Translations under genes and position numbers: made by a program
Assembly: GCA_944472135.2 (NCBI GenBank)
Contig: CALYDD020000394.1
Coordinates: forward strand, 186,001-250,000
Direction: 5' to 3'
Length of the DNA: 64,000 bases
Origin: Trichobilharzia regenti
Lineage: Eukaryota; Platyhelminthes; Trematoda; Strigeidida; Schistosomatidae
Part shown: in pieces, positions 40,801 to 47,934 of the stretch
Layout of the letters: every line of letters starts with the position of its first letter
Position numbering within the stretch: the first letter of the stretch is position 1
The notes under the pieces: generated by a model
The model's input: the letters and a program-made list of their open reading frames with translations, nothing else
The model's database searches: none
What the model was told of the DNA's origin: nothing

Positions 40801-43800
40801 ATTTAGAGTAAACCGCAGAAGCAGTTCTTTCAAGCATGTTTGTATTCCGGTGTTGAACTGATTGTCGTCTATAAATTTACACAAAGAATAAACAGTTTGT
40901 GCACGTGTGACCCTGGCGAAAACTTATTCAGTCTCGAAAGACAGAATACTTTCGTTTGTGACGCTAATATTGTGTATGCAATCAATGTATTGGAAGGTGT
41001 CATGAAGCAGATTCATATATAGTTATTTATTTAGCGTTTCAAGATATCAGTCAATAATTTTGCAGCAGAGTGCTAATAGGAACCGGATATTTTTATTATT
41101 ATTAGGTGTAGTAGGTGACCAACTTTGGTAAATCGTAAAAACTTGGTGTTATTGAACGAGTTGATCCGTTATAACCACAGAGATCAAAAGCAATTGCCAG
41201 GTCAGTTTTCATTCTTTTCGAGACATTTGGAGGCTGTTTTTCAGTCAGTTTAGTTATAGTTCTTCTGTTGAGAGGTTTAGAAAACTTACTGTTGTAAGAT
41301 ACTAAATTCGTCATTTTCTCCATGTAGTCTTTGCCGTTATGAAGAACCAAGCTAGCACTGTCGAGAGGATGAATTATGTTCAGTTCTTTTTCGTCCCTTA
41401 ATTTTTAAATACATAACTAGTCATGTGTGAATATTCGTGTTTTTCTAGATAAAAGTAAGTAGGTAATTTGATGAAGTCTCTGTAAAGCCTGTGCTGCATA
41501 TTTGTGAGTTGGATTTTTCCATATATCCTTCACAATTATTATTGTCCCTGCTTTTACCATTCGATTTTAATATCACATTCCCTTCCATTTTGCTACGTTT
41601 TGGGTATAATGCATTGAATCGGTATTGCTTACTGGAATAAATTGAGAAGACAGTTTATTACTGTTTAGCATATTTATAATTGTATCAACATGATTGCCGA
41701 CAATTAGTTGTTTCAAAACTATTGGTAAAAGAATTGTACTGTTTTAATACTTTCCATATTCTGGAAGCGAATTCATATGTAATCCTCCACTACCATTGGG
41801 TCTGCTTTTCTCAGACTTGTGGTACAGTATTATCCGGACAATGTTCTGCTCTCACAACTTCGTACAGTTGCATATATTATCACATTATTGTACATCTATT
41901 AAGCGTACATAATATGAAGCGAAAGGTTTGAGCAGTTTTCTGTCTTTATCGATTCTTCATGGTACGTGATGAAGCCTTTCCAGATATCTCACTTCAGATA
42001 ATGAATTATTTCCTTCTTTTTTTAGACGATCTTGGTAAGCCTCTGAATATATGTGAAATATCAGAAAAATTAAGAAAGAAAGTAAATAAGGAATAATAAA
42101 ATGGTAAAATGTGGAAATTTCATGTAAATTACTGTCACGGTAGCTGAAATGGCAGTTACTATTTCCTTTGAGTGCAGTAATCCTGAATAATGCACTTAAA
42201 TCAACGTTCTTTTGGTCCGATTACTTGAGTACTTAAGCAACATGATACGTCCCGCAACAAAGACAGCAAAAATGCATCTTAAAATACTCAGAAAAATGGA
42301 TGTTTCTCTGATATTCTATTATCGAGATATACGTTAGACTGCGGAATTCTAATTTTGCAATGTTTTCTAGGTCAATAATGCAATTATCAAAGTTTGGGCA
42401 CCCTTGATTAACAAATGAAACTCTTTAATAACAAGCTTTAATGCGAATTGCAGCGTTCATCAATTTTAACTTCTTCATTATTTCGTTTTGTCCAAGTTTT
42501 ACCAGATGTCATATAGGATAATGTCTACCCATAAAAAGCCAGTGGTACTCATGATTGACTGAACATGCATTCAGTAGTCATTGGAATACAACCATTTGAG
42601 TTATTCCGAAAGAGATAATTTTTCGAACGTCTTAAGCTGTATTAATCATTCAAACAGTTTGGAATCTTCAGTACAAACGATGTATTCACTTTACTCAACA
42701 TGACACAGTAGAATTCGTCGCAGTCGATTTTCTAATGAATTAATTTAATTATACAAAAATGAAGTAAATCCTGAGGATGACTGGTTTTTTCTCCTTAAAT
42801 ATTCACGAGACATTTCATTGTGAAATCTATTCATAAATTAGTTGGTTTGCACCACTGTTCCCCCTTGTGGTCTCAGAAAAGAAGTGTAAGTTATTTCGAA
42901 GCATGGCTTTCATTTTAATAGAGAGATTCAAATGCATATTAACTGGTCATACCAATATAATGAGGTTAATGATATTTGGGAATAAAATCTGTCTCACCGT
43001 GTGTCAGATTGATTGCAAATAACATTGCTCATGTAGAAAAGCAAAATAATCTTTCATCAAATGAAAATATTCCAAACAGATATCGCCTGAATATGGAATT
43101 TGGACTGACTTCCACGAAACTAAGGAAACTTATTTGAAATAATTAAGTCAGACTCAAGAATTCAAACATTGAAGTGCATGATCATGTGAGACTACACCAC
43201 AAAGTTTGAACAAACAAGAATTGAAAGTTGGACATAGTGGTTTTGTCTCAGAATGCCAAAGAAATCAAGTGTAGAGGCATGAGTACTTCTGGAGGAACAA
43301 AAATACCAAATTCAAAACATATAAGTCAGCAATATCCCAATAAATCATAGGAATGTTTCAAAATTCTTTGGAATCAATTTTAATGAACCAAACCTCACCC
43401 AACTATTATTTCAAAATCGGTCTTTAGGTAATTGTCTTATATAAGAACGAAACTATCAACGAATGCTTTGTTTACAAAAGCATATTTTCCAAGTTTAGCG
43501 GCGCTAAACTCAAAATTTTAATTTAGGACAACAATCCGTGCTTTTTTATTCATTTCCGTTCCCAGTGGAAAATAGGACTTCAGGCTAGCGACTTGAAGTT
43601 TCTGAAGCATTGGTGTTTATTTCAACATGATTGAGTCACTAGCCTTATATGCATACTTCCTTCTTAACCAGTCTTATTACTGGCTAAGTGAGGTGAACCA
43701 GTGCGTCTACCGCGAATCTAACTGCGGACCATATGCATTAATCGAAAGAAATGAAATCAGTCTGTTGCGTAATAGCTTCCCAGTCATCAGAAAAACTTCT

Positions 43801-46509
43801 AAACAAAGCATTTGTCATTCGGTCTATATATTCACCCATTTGAAGACATTCGTGATAACTTCATTTATATAATTGCGTTAGATGCAGCTAGTTGGACTAC
43901 TGTTTTAGTCGGTATTATAATTATTTCTGATGATTAGTGATTACATTTACAAATAGTAACATTCTGCACTATCTATAAATGTACATAACTGAATAATGTT
44001 GTCATGAGAAAAACAGCTGAACACGCATTGGGTACACACTAAATATATATTTGCTTGAAAAGGGAATGTCTAAGTTTTCACAATAATTTAGTTTATCTGG
44101 GAAGTGCAAAGCACTTGCATAATAAGTGTCGAAAGATCTGACCATACATTTATTTGTCAGATTAATTTTTTTGAAAATTGATAGATCAATTAAAGAAACT
44201 AATCGATTTTAAGTTATTCGTCATTAACACCAGTGCGATCTAGTTAGACTAATGTCGTCATTCGTGATATAAATGGTTTAGCTATTTCTAGTGAATGCTG
44301 AAAAAGTTGGAAAAGAGAAACATTTTTCAGTGACAACAAATTCGAAAACATGTATTTCCCGATAAGAATTTAAAACAAGCAACGAAGGCTAATAATTAGG
44401 ATCCCATGAGTTCATCGAATTCCAGTAGGACTCGTCAGCTGATTACTCTAAATACATGGATATATATACTTTTGGAATTACATTAGGAGATGTAAGACTG
44501 ATAAGCGAATAAACTACATTGAATTAGACAAGCAGAAAGGCAGTTGCAATTGTTTTCGTGGTCATATTCAAACAGATAACGGGAAAGAGGGTATGGTAGA
44601 TCAAAATAAAGATAAAGTGCACTACGATTCAACTACACGACTTAGATAAACGATTAGTCATTAGAGAATATATGAAGAACTGCAAGCAGAGTAATATCAA
44701 CAGTAATAGGTATAGTAATAATAAAGTTGAAGTCACTTAAGATAATGCTAGTGAAAAAAGATAGTTTTAAATGAAACAAGAATATTAACAGTTATAAGGG
44801 GCAGAATAAAGTGTTGTTCATATTAGTAATAACAGTTAATAAGTTAAACGTATAATCATTTTAGATTCAGAGTGACGGCCATCTCCTTTGGTACACAGAG
44901 ACCTAGTTTATAAACTCGAATTGAACAAGCCACCTCGGCAATTGTAAATATCTTCATGTTTCTTTATCTGCTGACAATAGTGTATAACTTAACAGCATTG
45001 ATTTCATGTCTACAGTCCATAAGATGTTTTGTTATTGGGGTTTTTGACACATAGCATTCGGCTGTTCTCAATCACTTCGACAAATTCCCTATGATGCGAG
45101 TAGAAAATTGCCTTTCTGTAGGACCTATGTATTTGCTTCCACAAGCATACTCAAATTAATATCCGCAGTTTGAAGTGTCGAGGATTGGTGACTAGTCTTT
45201 CTCAGATTGTTTAGACACTCACTTAGTGGTGTTAAGGGAAACAGTAATGCAGCATGATCAGTTCTCTTGATGGCTTTATCGAGTCTTCGTTTGACTACTA
45301 ATTGTGAATCATCCCCTTTGAAAAGCAAACTGATATACACAGATTTCTCCCAAACTATTTGGATAGTTTTGTACCAACCAATTTGTATCAATGAATATTG
45401 TATCAAACAAATTAAGAGTCATGTACATGGGAACAAAGCATAAGGGGGTACTTACTCAATTTTGAATCCAAGAATTTTTAAGTAGCTTTGATTACTAACG
45501 ATGCCTTTTATGAAGATGATGAAAGCAATGCAAGAATCAATATTCCAATCTTTATTTAGTAAAACCTGGGCATCACTGCTTGGATAGTTTAAAATCCTGT
45601 GTTAATTATAAAACTAAGTTCGGTTTATGACAAAATATTAACCTATGTTTTGAATATTGTGCACAGATGAACAGTTTATTTTAAACAGTACATGTGAGTT
45701 AGGTTTCAAAGTTCTTCTAATAGTAAGCCAGAATCAACGCAATCGTTTCATTGTTTTTATACCAAATAATTGTTAGAAAGGTAATAGGGATTAAGATTTA
45801 TGTGTGGTTTGTGATTGGAATATCATTTGTTTTAAGGCGTTGATATTTAAATATAAATTTTAATGTATTCTCACTCGAGATAGTCTAATGTTATATAATA
45901 ATATGTAACATAAAATGTCATACATCATACACACAGTGGATTCTTATTCGAATAATAATTTTTTCAGAGGATTCAGGAAACACAATAAGAAGCCTATGCT
46001 TATTTAAATTGGTGGAAAAGAGAGCGTCAAAAATAGTTCCGAACACAAGGTTATTGAAGTTATCAGAAAAGAAGAAATTCCTTGCACTCGGCTTTTTTAA
46101 TTACTGACAGCGGATATGGTTTCTCTTTGTATCTGAAGGCTGTTGATTTCCACCAACTGACGTGTAGCTGTTGAAACTGGGTGAAGCAGATCTATCTGTG
46201 ATTCATTCCCGATTACCAAAAATGTCTAAGAAATGAATGGAGAATTCAAATCGCCTTACATATACATGCTCGTTTAACGATGAAATATTTAGAGAGTTAA
46301 ACATTGAGACAGTATTCACCGTAGATATTTAAACCAATATGTTTTAATAAGAATATTGAGAAAGAGGACTCAGGGTAGCCTTTTCTATGTTTATATTTTC
46401 AGTAACAGGATGTTTTCATACTCTGATTATTAATGTCAACTTTCATAATTGCCTTCATCTCGAAGATAACCGATTAGTACAAACCTTCCATCTTCTGTTT
46501 GTCATTTGA
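25777..46509 (+). CDS. Candidate micro-exon gene (MEG), secreted protein; whole-gene span
   Basis: A signal-peptide exon is followed by at least fifteen AG/GT-bounded candidate exons of 6, 9, 15 or 21 nt and a candidate terminal exon. Each internal exon is a multiple of three and enters and leaves in phase 1. Joined in order they contain no stop. This arrangement is the definition of schistosome MEGs, whose products are secreted, mainly from the oesophageal gland and other intra-mammalian-stage tissues, and vary by exon skipping. Predicted features are a 20-residue signal peptide ending in the N-glycosylation sequon NAT and a short hydrophilic middle rich in Asp, Glu, Lys and Asn. The introns (about 0.1-3.5 kb) hold mostly antisense retroelements. 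I cannot assign it to a numbered MEG family. Seen: splice-like signals, sizes and phase. Inferred: that they are used. Individual exons are less certain than the overall pattern. Confidence 0.6.
26152..26383 (+). mobile_element. tRNA-Gly-derived SINE (copy 1), in MEG intron 1
   Basis: The head (gcatctatggcacagtgg ... gttcgatttccggccgat) resembles a glycine tRNA with box A and box B and a GCC anticodon position. A SINE body follows, shared with copies at 43.6 and 55.5 kb: agccagtaataaggctggta, gcatgaggctagcaaccc, and the end block cactgggaac with an A-rich tail. The acceptor stem no longer pairs, so it is not a working tRNA gene. Confidence 0.82.
27196..27201 (+). CDS. MEG micro-exon, 6 nt (CTGAAG)
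   Basis: The acceptor is cttacaatttttacag (pyrimidine-rich) and the donor gtgagt. In phase 1 it gives Thr-Glu with exon 1. One of the best-supported units by splice-site quality. Confidence 0.58.
27867..27881 (+). CDS. MEG micro-exon, 15 nt
   Basis: Sequence ccgataccacctgga between the acceptor aaaatttgtgtcag and the donor gtaaga. Phase 1, giving Ala-Asp-Thr-Thr-Trp. A good acceptor and an acceptable donor. Confidence 0.45.
28149..28157 (+). CDS. MEG micro-exon, 9 nt (ACGATGAAA)
   Basis: Donor gtaagtaaac, the same extended donor as the 31.74 and 37.00 kb exons. The acceptor ctatgcaag is weak in pyrimidines. Adds (Asn)-Asp-Glu in phase 1. Confidence 0.48.
28259..28264 (+). CDS. Possible MEG micro-exon, 6 nt (ACGTTT)
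   Basis: Acceptor aaattaaag, donor gtaaga; intron of 101 nt before it. Begins with ACG like the 28,149 and 42,026 exons. If spliced directly to AATATG (31,736) it would create TAA, so its use requires the 30.4 or 31.46 kb exon. Lower confidence. Confidence 0.3.
30444..30452 (+). CDS. MEG micro-exon, 9 nt (TATGTAAAT), near-duplicate of 35,315
   Basis: Acceptor caaacatttag, donor gtgagt. The unit tag-TATGTAAAT-gtgagt differs by one exon base from the unit at 35,315, suggesting exon duplication. Joined directly to 31,736 it would give TAA, but joined to TGTTGC (31,463) it stays open. Confidence 0.4.
31463..31468 (+). CDS. Possible MEG micro-exon, 6 nt (TGTTGC)
   Basis: Acceptor cgcttaacag (modest), donor gtaagt. 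Adds Leu-Leu or Met-Leu depending on the preceding exon and keeps phase 1. Confidence 0.35.
31736..31741 (+). CDS. MEG micro-exon, 6 nt (AATATG)
   Basis: Acceptor atgtgtccccttaaag, donor gtaagtaaacagtta. The donor and about 20 bases beyond it resemble those of the 37,002 exon (gtaagtaaacagcta), pointing to a duplicated exon unit. Encodes a Tyr codon in phase 1. Confidence 0.55.
31897..32710 (-). mobile_element. RTE-type LINE 3' fragment (copy D), antisense in a MEG intron
   Basis: The best preserved C-terminal copy. From 32,695 down it has MQVKSNKLAEKASKIGLQ, NMDKTEVMTIPGR, NGKNLKETTSFIYMASI, GGTDEDIKARIGKARQAF and KNNIRIFNSNMKSVLL. A frame break follows near 32,283, and then ERANQEPIVKQIGRKKW, WRWIGHTLRKPSSDIA, ARVTWKRSCEEEMKACG and AAEALCSSMN with a stop. 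The (TTA)n tail is at 31,897-31,912. The frame break separates two otherwise open parts of 136 and 120 codons, so decay is mild. Confidence 0.9.
33441..33461 (+). CDS. Possible MEG exon, 21 nt
   Basis: aacataattccagaatttgc plus t, between ggtataaag and the donor gtaagt. Phase 1 and open (reads His-Asn-Ser-Arg-Ile-Cys). The acceptor lacks a pyrimidine tract, and an internal cag would give an 8 nt exon instead, which would break phase. Confidence 0.28.
34115..34480 (-). mobile_element. Old RTE-type LINE 3' fragment (copy H), antisense in a MEG intron
   Basis: Heavily decayed. The minus strand reads VDIYIGNTLRRLLSDIVLQT and DTVEDRVKWKFTVE, which align with the RTE C-terminal blocks W-x-W-I-G-H-T-L-R-K and A-E-D-R-V-K-W. 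The 3' end near 34,130 retains a match to the subfamily end gaacatagggcttcaactgc. Much older than copies A to G. Confidence 0.65.
35315..35323 (+). CDS. MEG micro-exon, 9 nt (TATGTAGAT)
   Basis: Strong acceptor (cttacttatctcattctag) and strong donor (gtgagt). Phase 1, encoding Cys-Arg in the middle. Near-duplicate of the unit at 30,444. Confidence 0.55.
36540..36760 (-). mobile_element. Decayed hammerhead-type SINE remnant (Sm-alpha-like), antisense
   Basis: The minus strand at 36,585-36,611 reads ccgaagagtcccagattg then aggcggaat. This resembles the hammerhead core C-U-G-A-N-G-A, the stem II strand GUCCC, a loop, the returning strand and G-A-A-A, each with changes. A tRNA-like stretch upstream (ggttgggagttcaaat) fits a pol III promoter. 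Schistosome Sm-alpha SINEs carry such ribozymes. Core residues are altered, so no cleavage activity is expected. Could be a coincidental resemblance. Confidence 0.42.
37002..37007 (+). CDS. MEG micro-exon, 6 nt (CTTTCG)
   Basis: Acceptor tattgtttgtcatgttaaag, donor gtaagtaaacagcta, sharing its extended donor with 31,736. Encodes Phe in phase 1. Confidence 0.52.
38233..38241 (+). CDS. Possible MEG micro-exon, 9 nt (TAACTAAAG)
   Basis: Acceptor caaaattaaccag, donor gtacgt after AAG. In phase 1 it reads Val-Thr-Lys; in phase 0 it would start with a stop. Moderate support. Confidence 0.32.
39678..39686 (+). CDS. MEG micro-exon, 9 nt (GAGATATAA)
   Basis: Very strong acceptor (attctcttatttctcag) and donor gtaagg. 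Reads Gly-Asp-Ile in phase 1; phase 2 would meet TAA within or at its end, so the phase matters. Confidence 0.52.
   Translation, partial: EI
40194..40202 (+). CDS. MEG micro-exon, 9 nt (TGGGAAAGT)
   Basis: Very strong acceptor (tcatgtgtctttttag) and strong donor gtgagt. Reads Met-Gly-Lys with the preceding exon. Among the best units. Confidence 0.58.
40440..41430 (-). mobile_element. Degenerate Penelope-like element, RT region, antisense in a MEG intron
   Basis: From high to low coordinates the minus strand gives KLRDEKELNIIHPLDSA, VLHNGKDYMEKMTNLVSYN, TKLTEK, ITPSFYDLPK (the P-x-x-Y-G-L-P-K block), and FETE with TRAQTVYSLCKFIDDN. Near 40,655-40,690 it has the catalytic block LYSRYVDDVCIICGDV. 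Stops and frame changes are frequent. Weaker similarity may continue to about 41,900. The GIY-YIG part is absent. The intact YVDD is notable in an otherwise dead copy. Confidence 0.8.
41449..41454 (+). CDS. Possible MEG micro-exon, 6 nt (ATAAAA)
   Basis: Strong acceptor (attcgtgtttttctag) and donor gtaagt, phase 1. It abuts or may overlap the antisense Penelope-like remnant, which raises the chance of a false hit. Skipping it also leaves the frame open. Confidence 0.35.
42026..42034 (+). CDS. MEG micro-exon, 9 nt (ACGATCTTG)
   Basis: Exceptionally strong acceptor (atttccttctttttttag) and donor gtaagc. Reads Asn-Asp-Leu in phase 1. Resembles the 28,149 exon at its start (ACGAT). Confidence 0.6.
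42877..42885 (+). CDS. MEG micro-exon, 9 nt (AAAAGAAGT)
   Basis: Strong pyrimidine-rich acceptor (gttcccccttgtggtctcag) and donor gtaagt. Adds Glu-Lys-Lys in phase 1. It ends in T, so the next exon must not begin with AA, AG or GA. Confidence 0.58.
43553..43775 (-). mobile_element. tRNA-derived SINE (copy 3), decayed, antisense in a MEG intron
   Basis: The reverse complement shows the SINE blocks cttagccagtaataagactg, a stretch equivalent to gcatgaggctagcaac, caagtcgctagcctgaagtc and the end ccactgggaacg. The tRNA-like head is partly recognisable (gttagattcgcgg in place of box B). More diverged than copies 1 and 2. Confidence 0.75.
44292..44365 (+). CDS. Alternative terminal exon of the MEG
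   Basis: Acceptor ggtttagctatttctag. In phase 1 the frame stays open for 23 codons (Asn-Ala-Glu-Lys-Val-Gly-Lys ...) to a TAA at 44,363. The charged composition fits the preceding exons. An AATAAA lies about 140 bases downstream near 44,505. It competes with the 46,403 exon; both could be used. Confidence 0.28.
44885..45430 (-). mobile_element. Penelope-like element 3' fragment (linker and GIY-YIG), antisense
   Basis: The minus strand gives SVYISLLFKGDDSQLVVKRR, LDKAIKRTDHAALLFPLTP, and then after a frame shift CGY-stop-FEYACGSKYIGPT followed by RQFSTRI. This is the Cys-pair plus Y-I-G core and catalytic Arg of the nuclease. The order relative to the 40.4-41.4 kb RT piece is wrong for one element, so they are separate insertions. 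Inactive. Confidence 0.8.
46403..46509 (+). CDS. Candidate terminal exon of the MEG
   Basis: Strong acceptor (ctatgtttatattttcag). With the preceding T it starts Leu and stays open in phase 1 for 34 more codons to TGA at 46,507. The tail ends in a hydrophobic run (Phe-His-Leu-Leu-Phe-Val-Ile) with two Cys upstream. AATAAA at 46,517-46,522 follows only eight bases after the stop. A 35-codon open frame is not rare by chance, so the acceptor, phase and polyA motif carry the argument. Confidence 0.42.
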
Positions 46510-46516
46510 AACATAA

Positions 46517-46522
46517 AATAAA
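46517..46522 (+). terminator. Polyadenylation signal of the candidate MEG
   Basis: AATAAA just after the stop codon of the candidate terminal exon. The motif is common in AT-rich DNA. Confidence 0.35.
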
Positions 46523-47934
46523 ACTAATTCTGACAGTTCGTGAAACTTGAAATACACTGCCAACTAAAAGCTTTTTCGCAAGATTGTTTGAAATAGAACA
46601 TAACGCTTTGCGTTCTATACAAACAATGATGTAAGGGAAACAATTCATTGTTGGAATTTACATCAGTTGATGTATTATGAGATTAATGCATAATTACAGA
46701 CTGACACCGTCTAAGTTTTTCACATACATTCTTGTGGATAATTTCTTTCATTATCACTTGGACTACGAAAAAGAATTCATTCAGTTTACTATAAGAAACT
46801 ATCGGCGAATAATGTAAATGATTTCCACTGACATATCTCTTCACCCAGTGGGAAATGGTGAGTTGCAGTTCAAATTAAAATGTTATTTTAATAGCGAAAG
46901 GACACACCTGATTCCGTGTACTTATTCCAAAAAGCCTATTGGGAAGTTAGAAGACACATGTTCTTGCAGTTTTGTTTCTGAATGTAAAATAATTAAATAT
47001 CTTCTCATTCGAAATGAATTGCCCATTTCAATGAGATACCTTCACATTCGTCTAATGTTACTGAATCTCTATGGATTCTCTTGCTTTATTAAAATTCATC
47101 GAACGAACTGAATTCATACATATATATGCGCCTTCGAAAGAGGCATCCAGTTGATTGTCTTTTAGTGTGTTTGTAAAAGTGATTAGGTCATTCAATTGTC
47201 TGCAGCCATTCACTGAAATACATCGGATAGTAGTATCCTGACAAGCAAAAAAGTAGGGATTAATACTACTGCGAAACCAAGAGTAGGAGAATAAAGAGGA
47301 CTTATAAAGAATAAGTAATGCATTTAGAATATTTATTCGTTAAAACATTTCGGAATAAGGATTGTCACAAATGGTTTCCTGAAATTCCGATTTCTTCCGA
47401 CTTCATTGTGCATGACTTCCGTCGTCATTTTCTCTTAAGAGGTTTTTGAATGGTTTTAAAAACATCTGATTGTTTTTGAATTCGCAAAAGCACCGGATTA
47501 TTGGATCGGAAATCAATAGTTCCGTTGCTCATGACCTAAATGTATTTTTGTTCGATGAAAACCACAACGACTTTTTTCGGCGCAACTGATATTAGCAGAC
47601 AGATGCAGGTTAATGCAAATTATTGAATTATTCTGTCCTTATACATAGACCAACTCAAAATCATTATAGTTCCGGTTTTATTCGGCGCAGAAACCGGATT
47701 ATTTTTCAGATCTAAAGGCGAATTTTACAGTAGCAGTTTGCTCAAGTTATTAAATCTGATTGTGGTTGTTTAAATCGACGTGGTTCTTTAAGCTCGCATC
47801 GCATTTACCTTATATGAGATTGCAGCAAACACATTCAACCGCAATGTTATTGAATGAGTTGTCACACATGCACTGACAATAGTTCTGAAATCTCTTTTAC
47901 AACTACAAATCGTATGCTTTTCTTCAATTGAATA
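46523..47934. other. 1.4 kb without a recognised gene
   Basis: One 97-codon plus-strand frame (46,818-47,111) has no recognisable motif. No repeat recognised. Confidence 0.4.

Noticed and set aside
40440..45430. One single Penelope-like element split by later insertions
   Set aside because: On the minus strand the nuclease part (45 kb) lies upstream of the RT part (40.5-41.4 kb), the wrong order for one element.
46818..47111. 97-codon plus-strand frame downstream of the candidate terminal exon
   Set aside because: No acceptor linking it to the MEG was seen and no motif is present.
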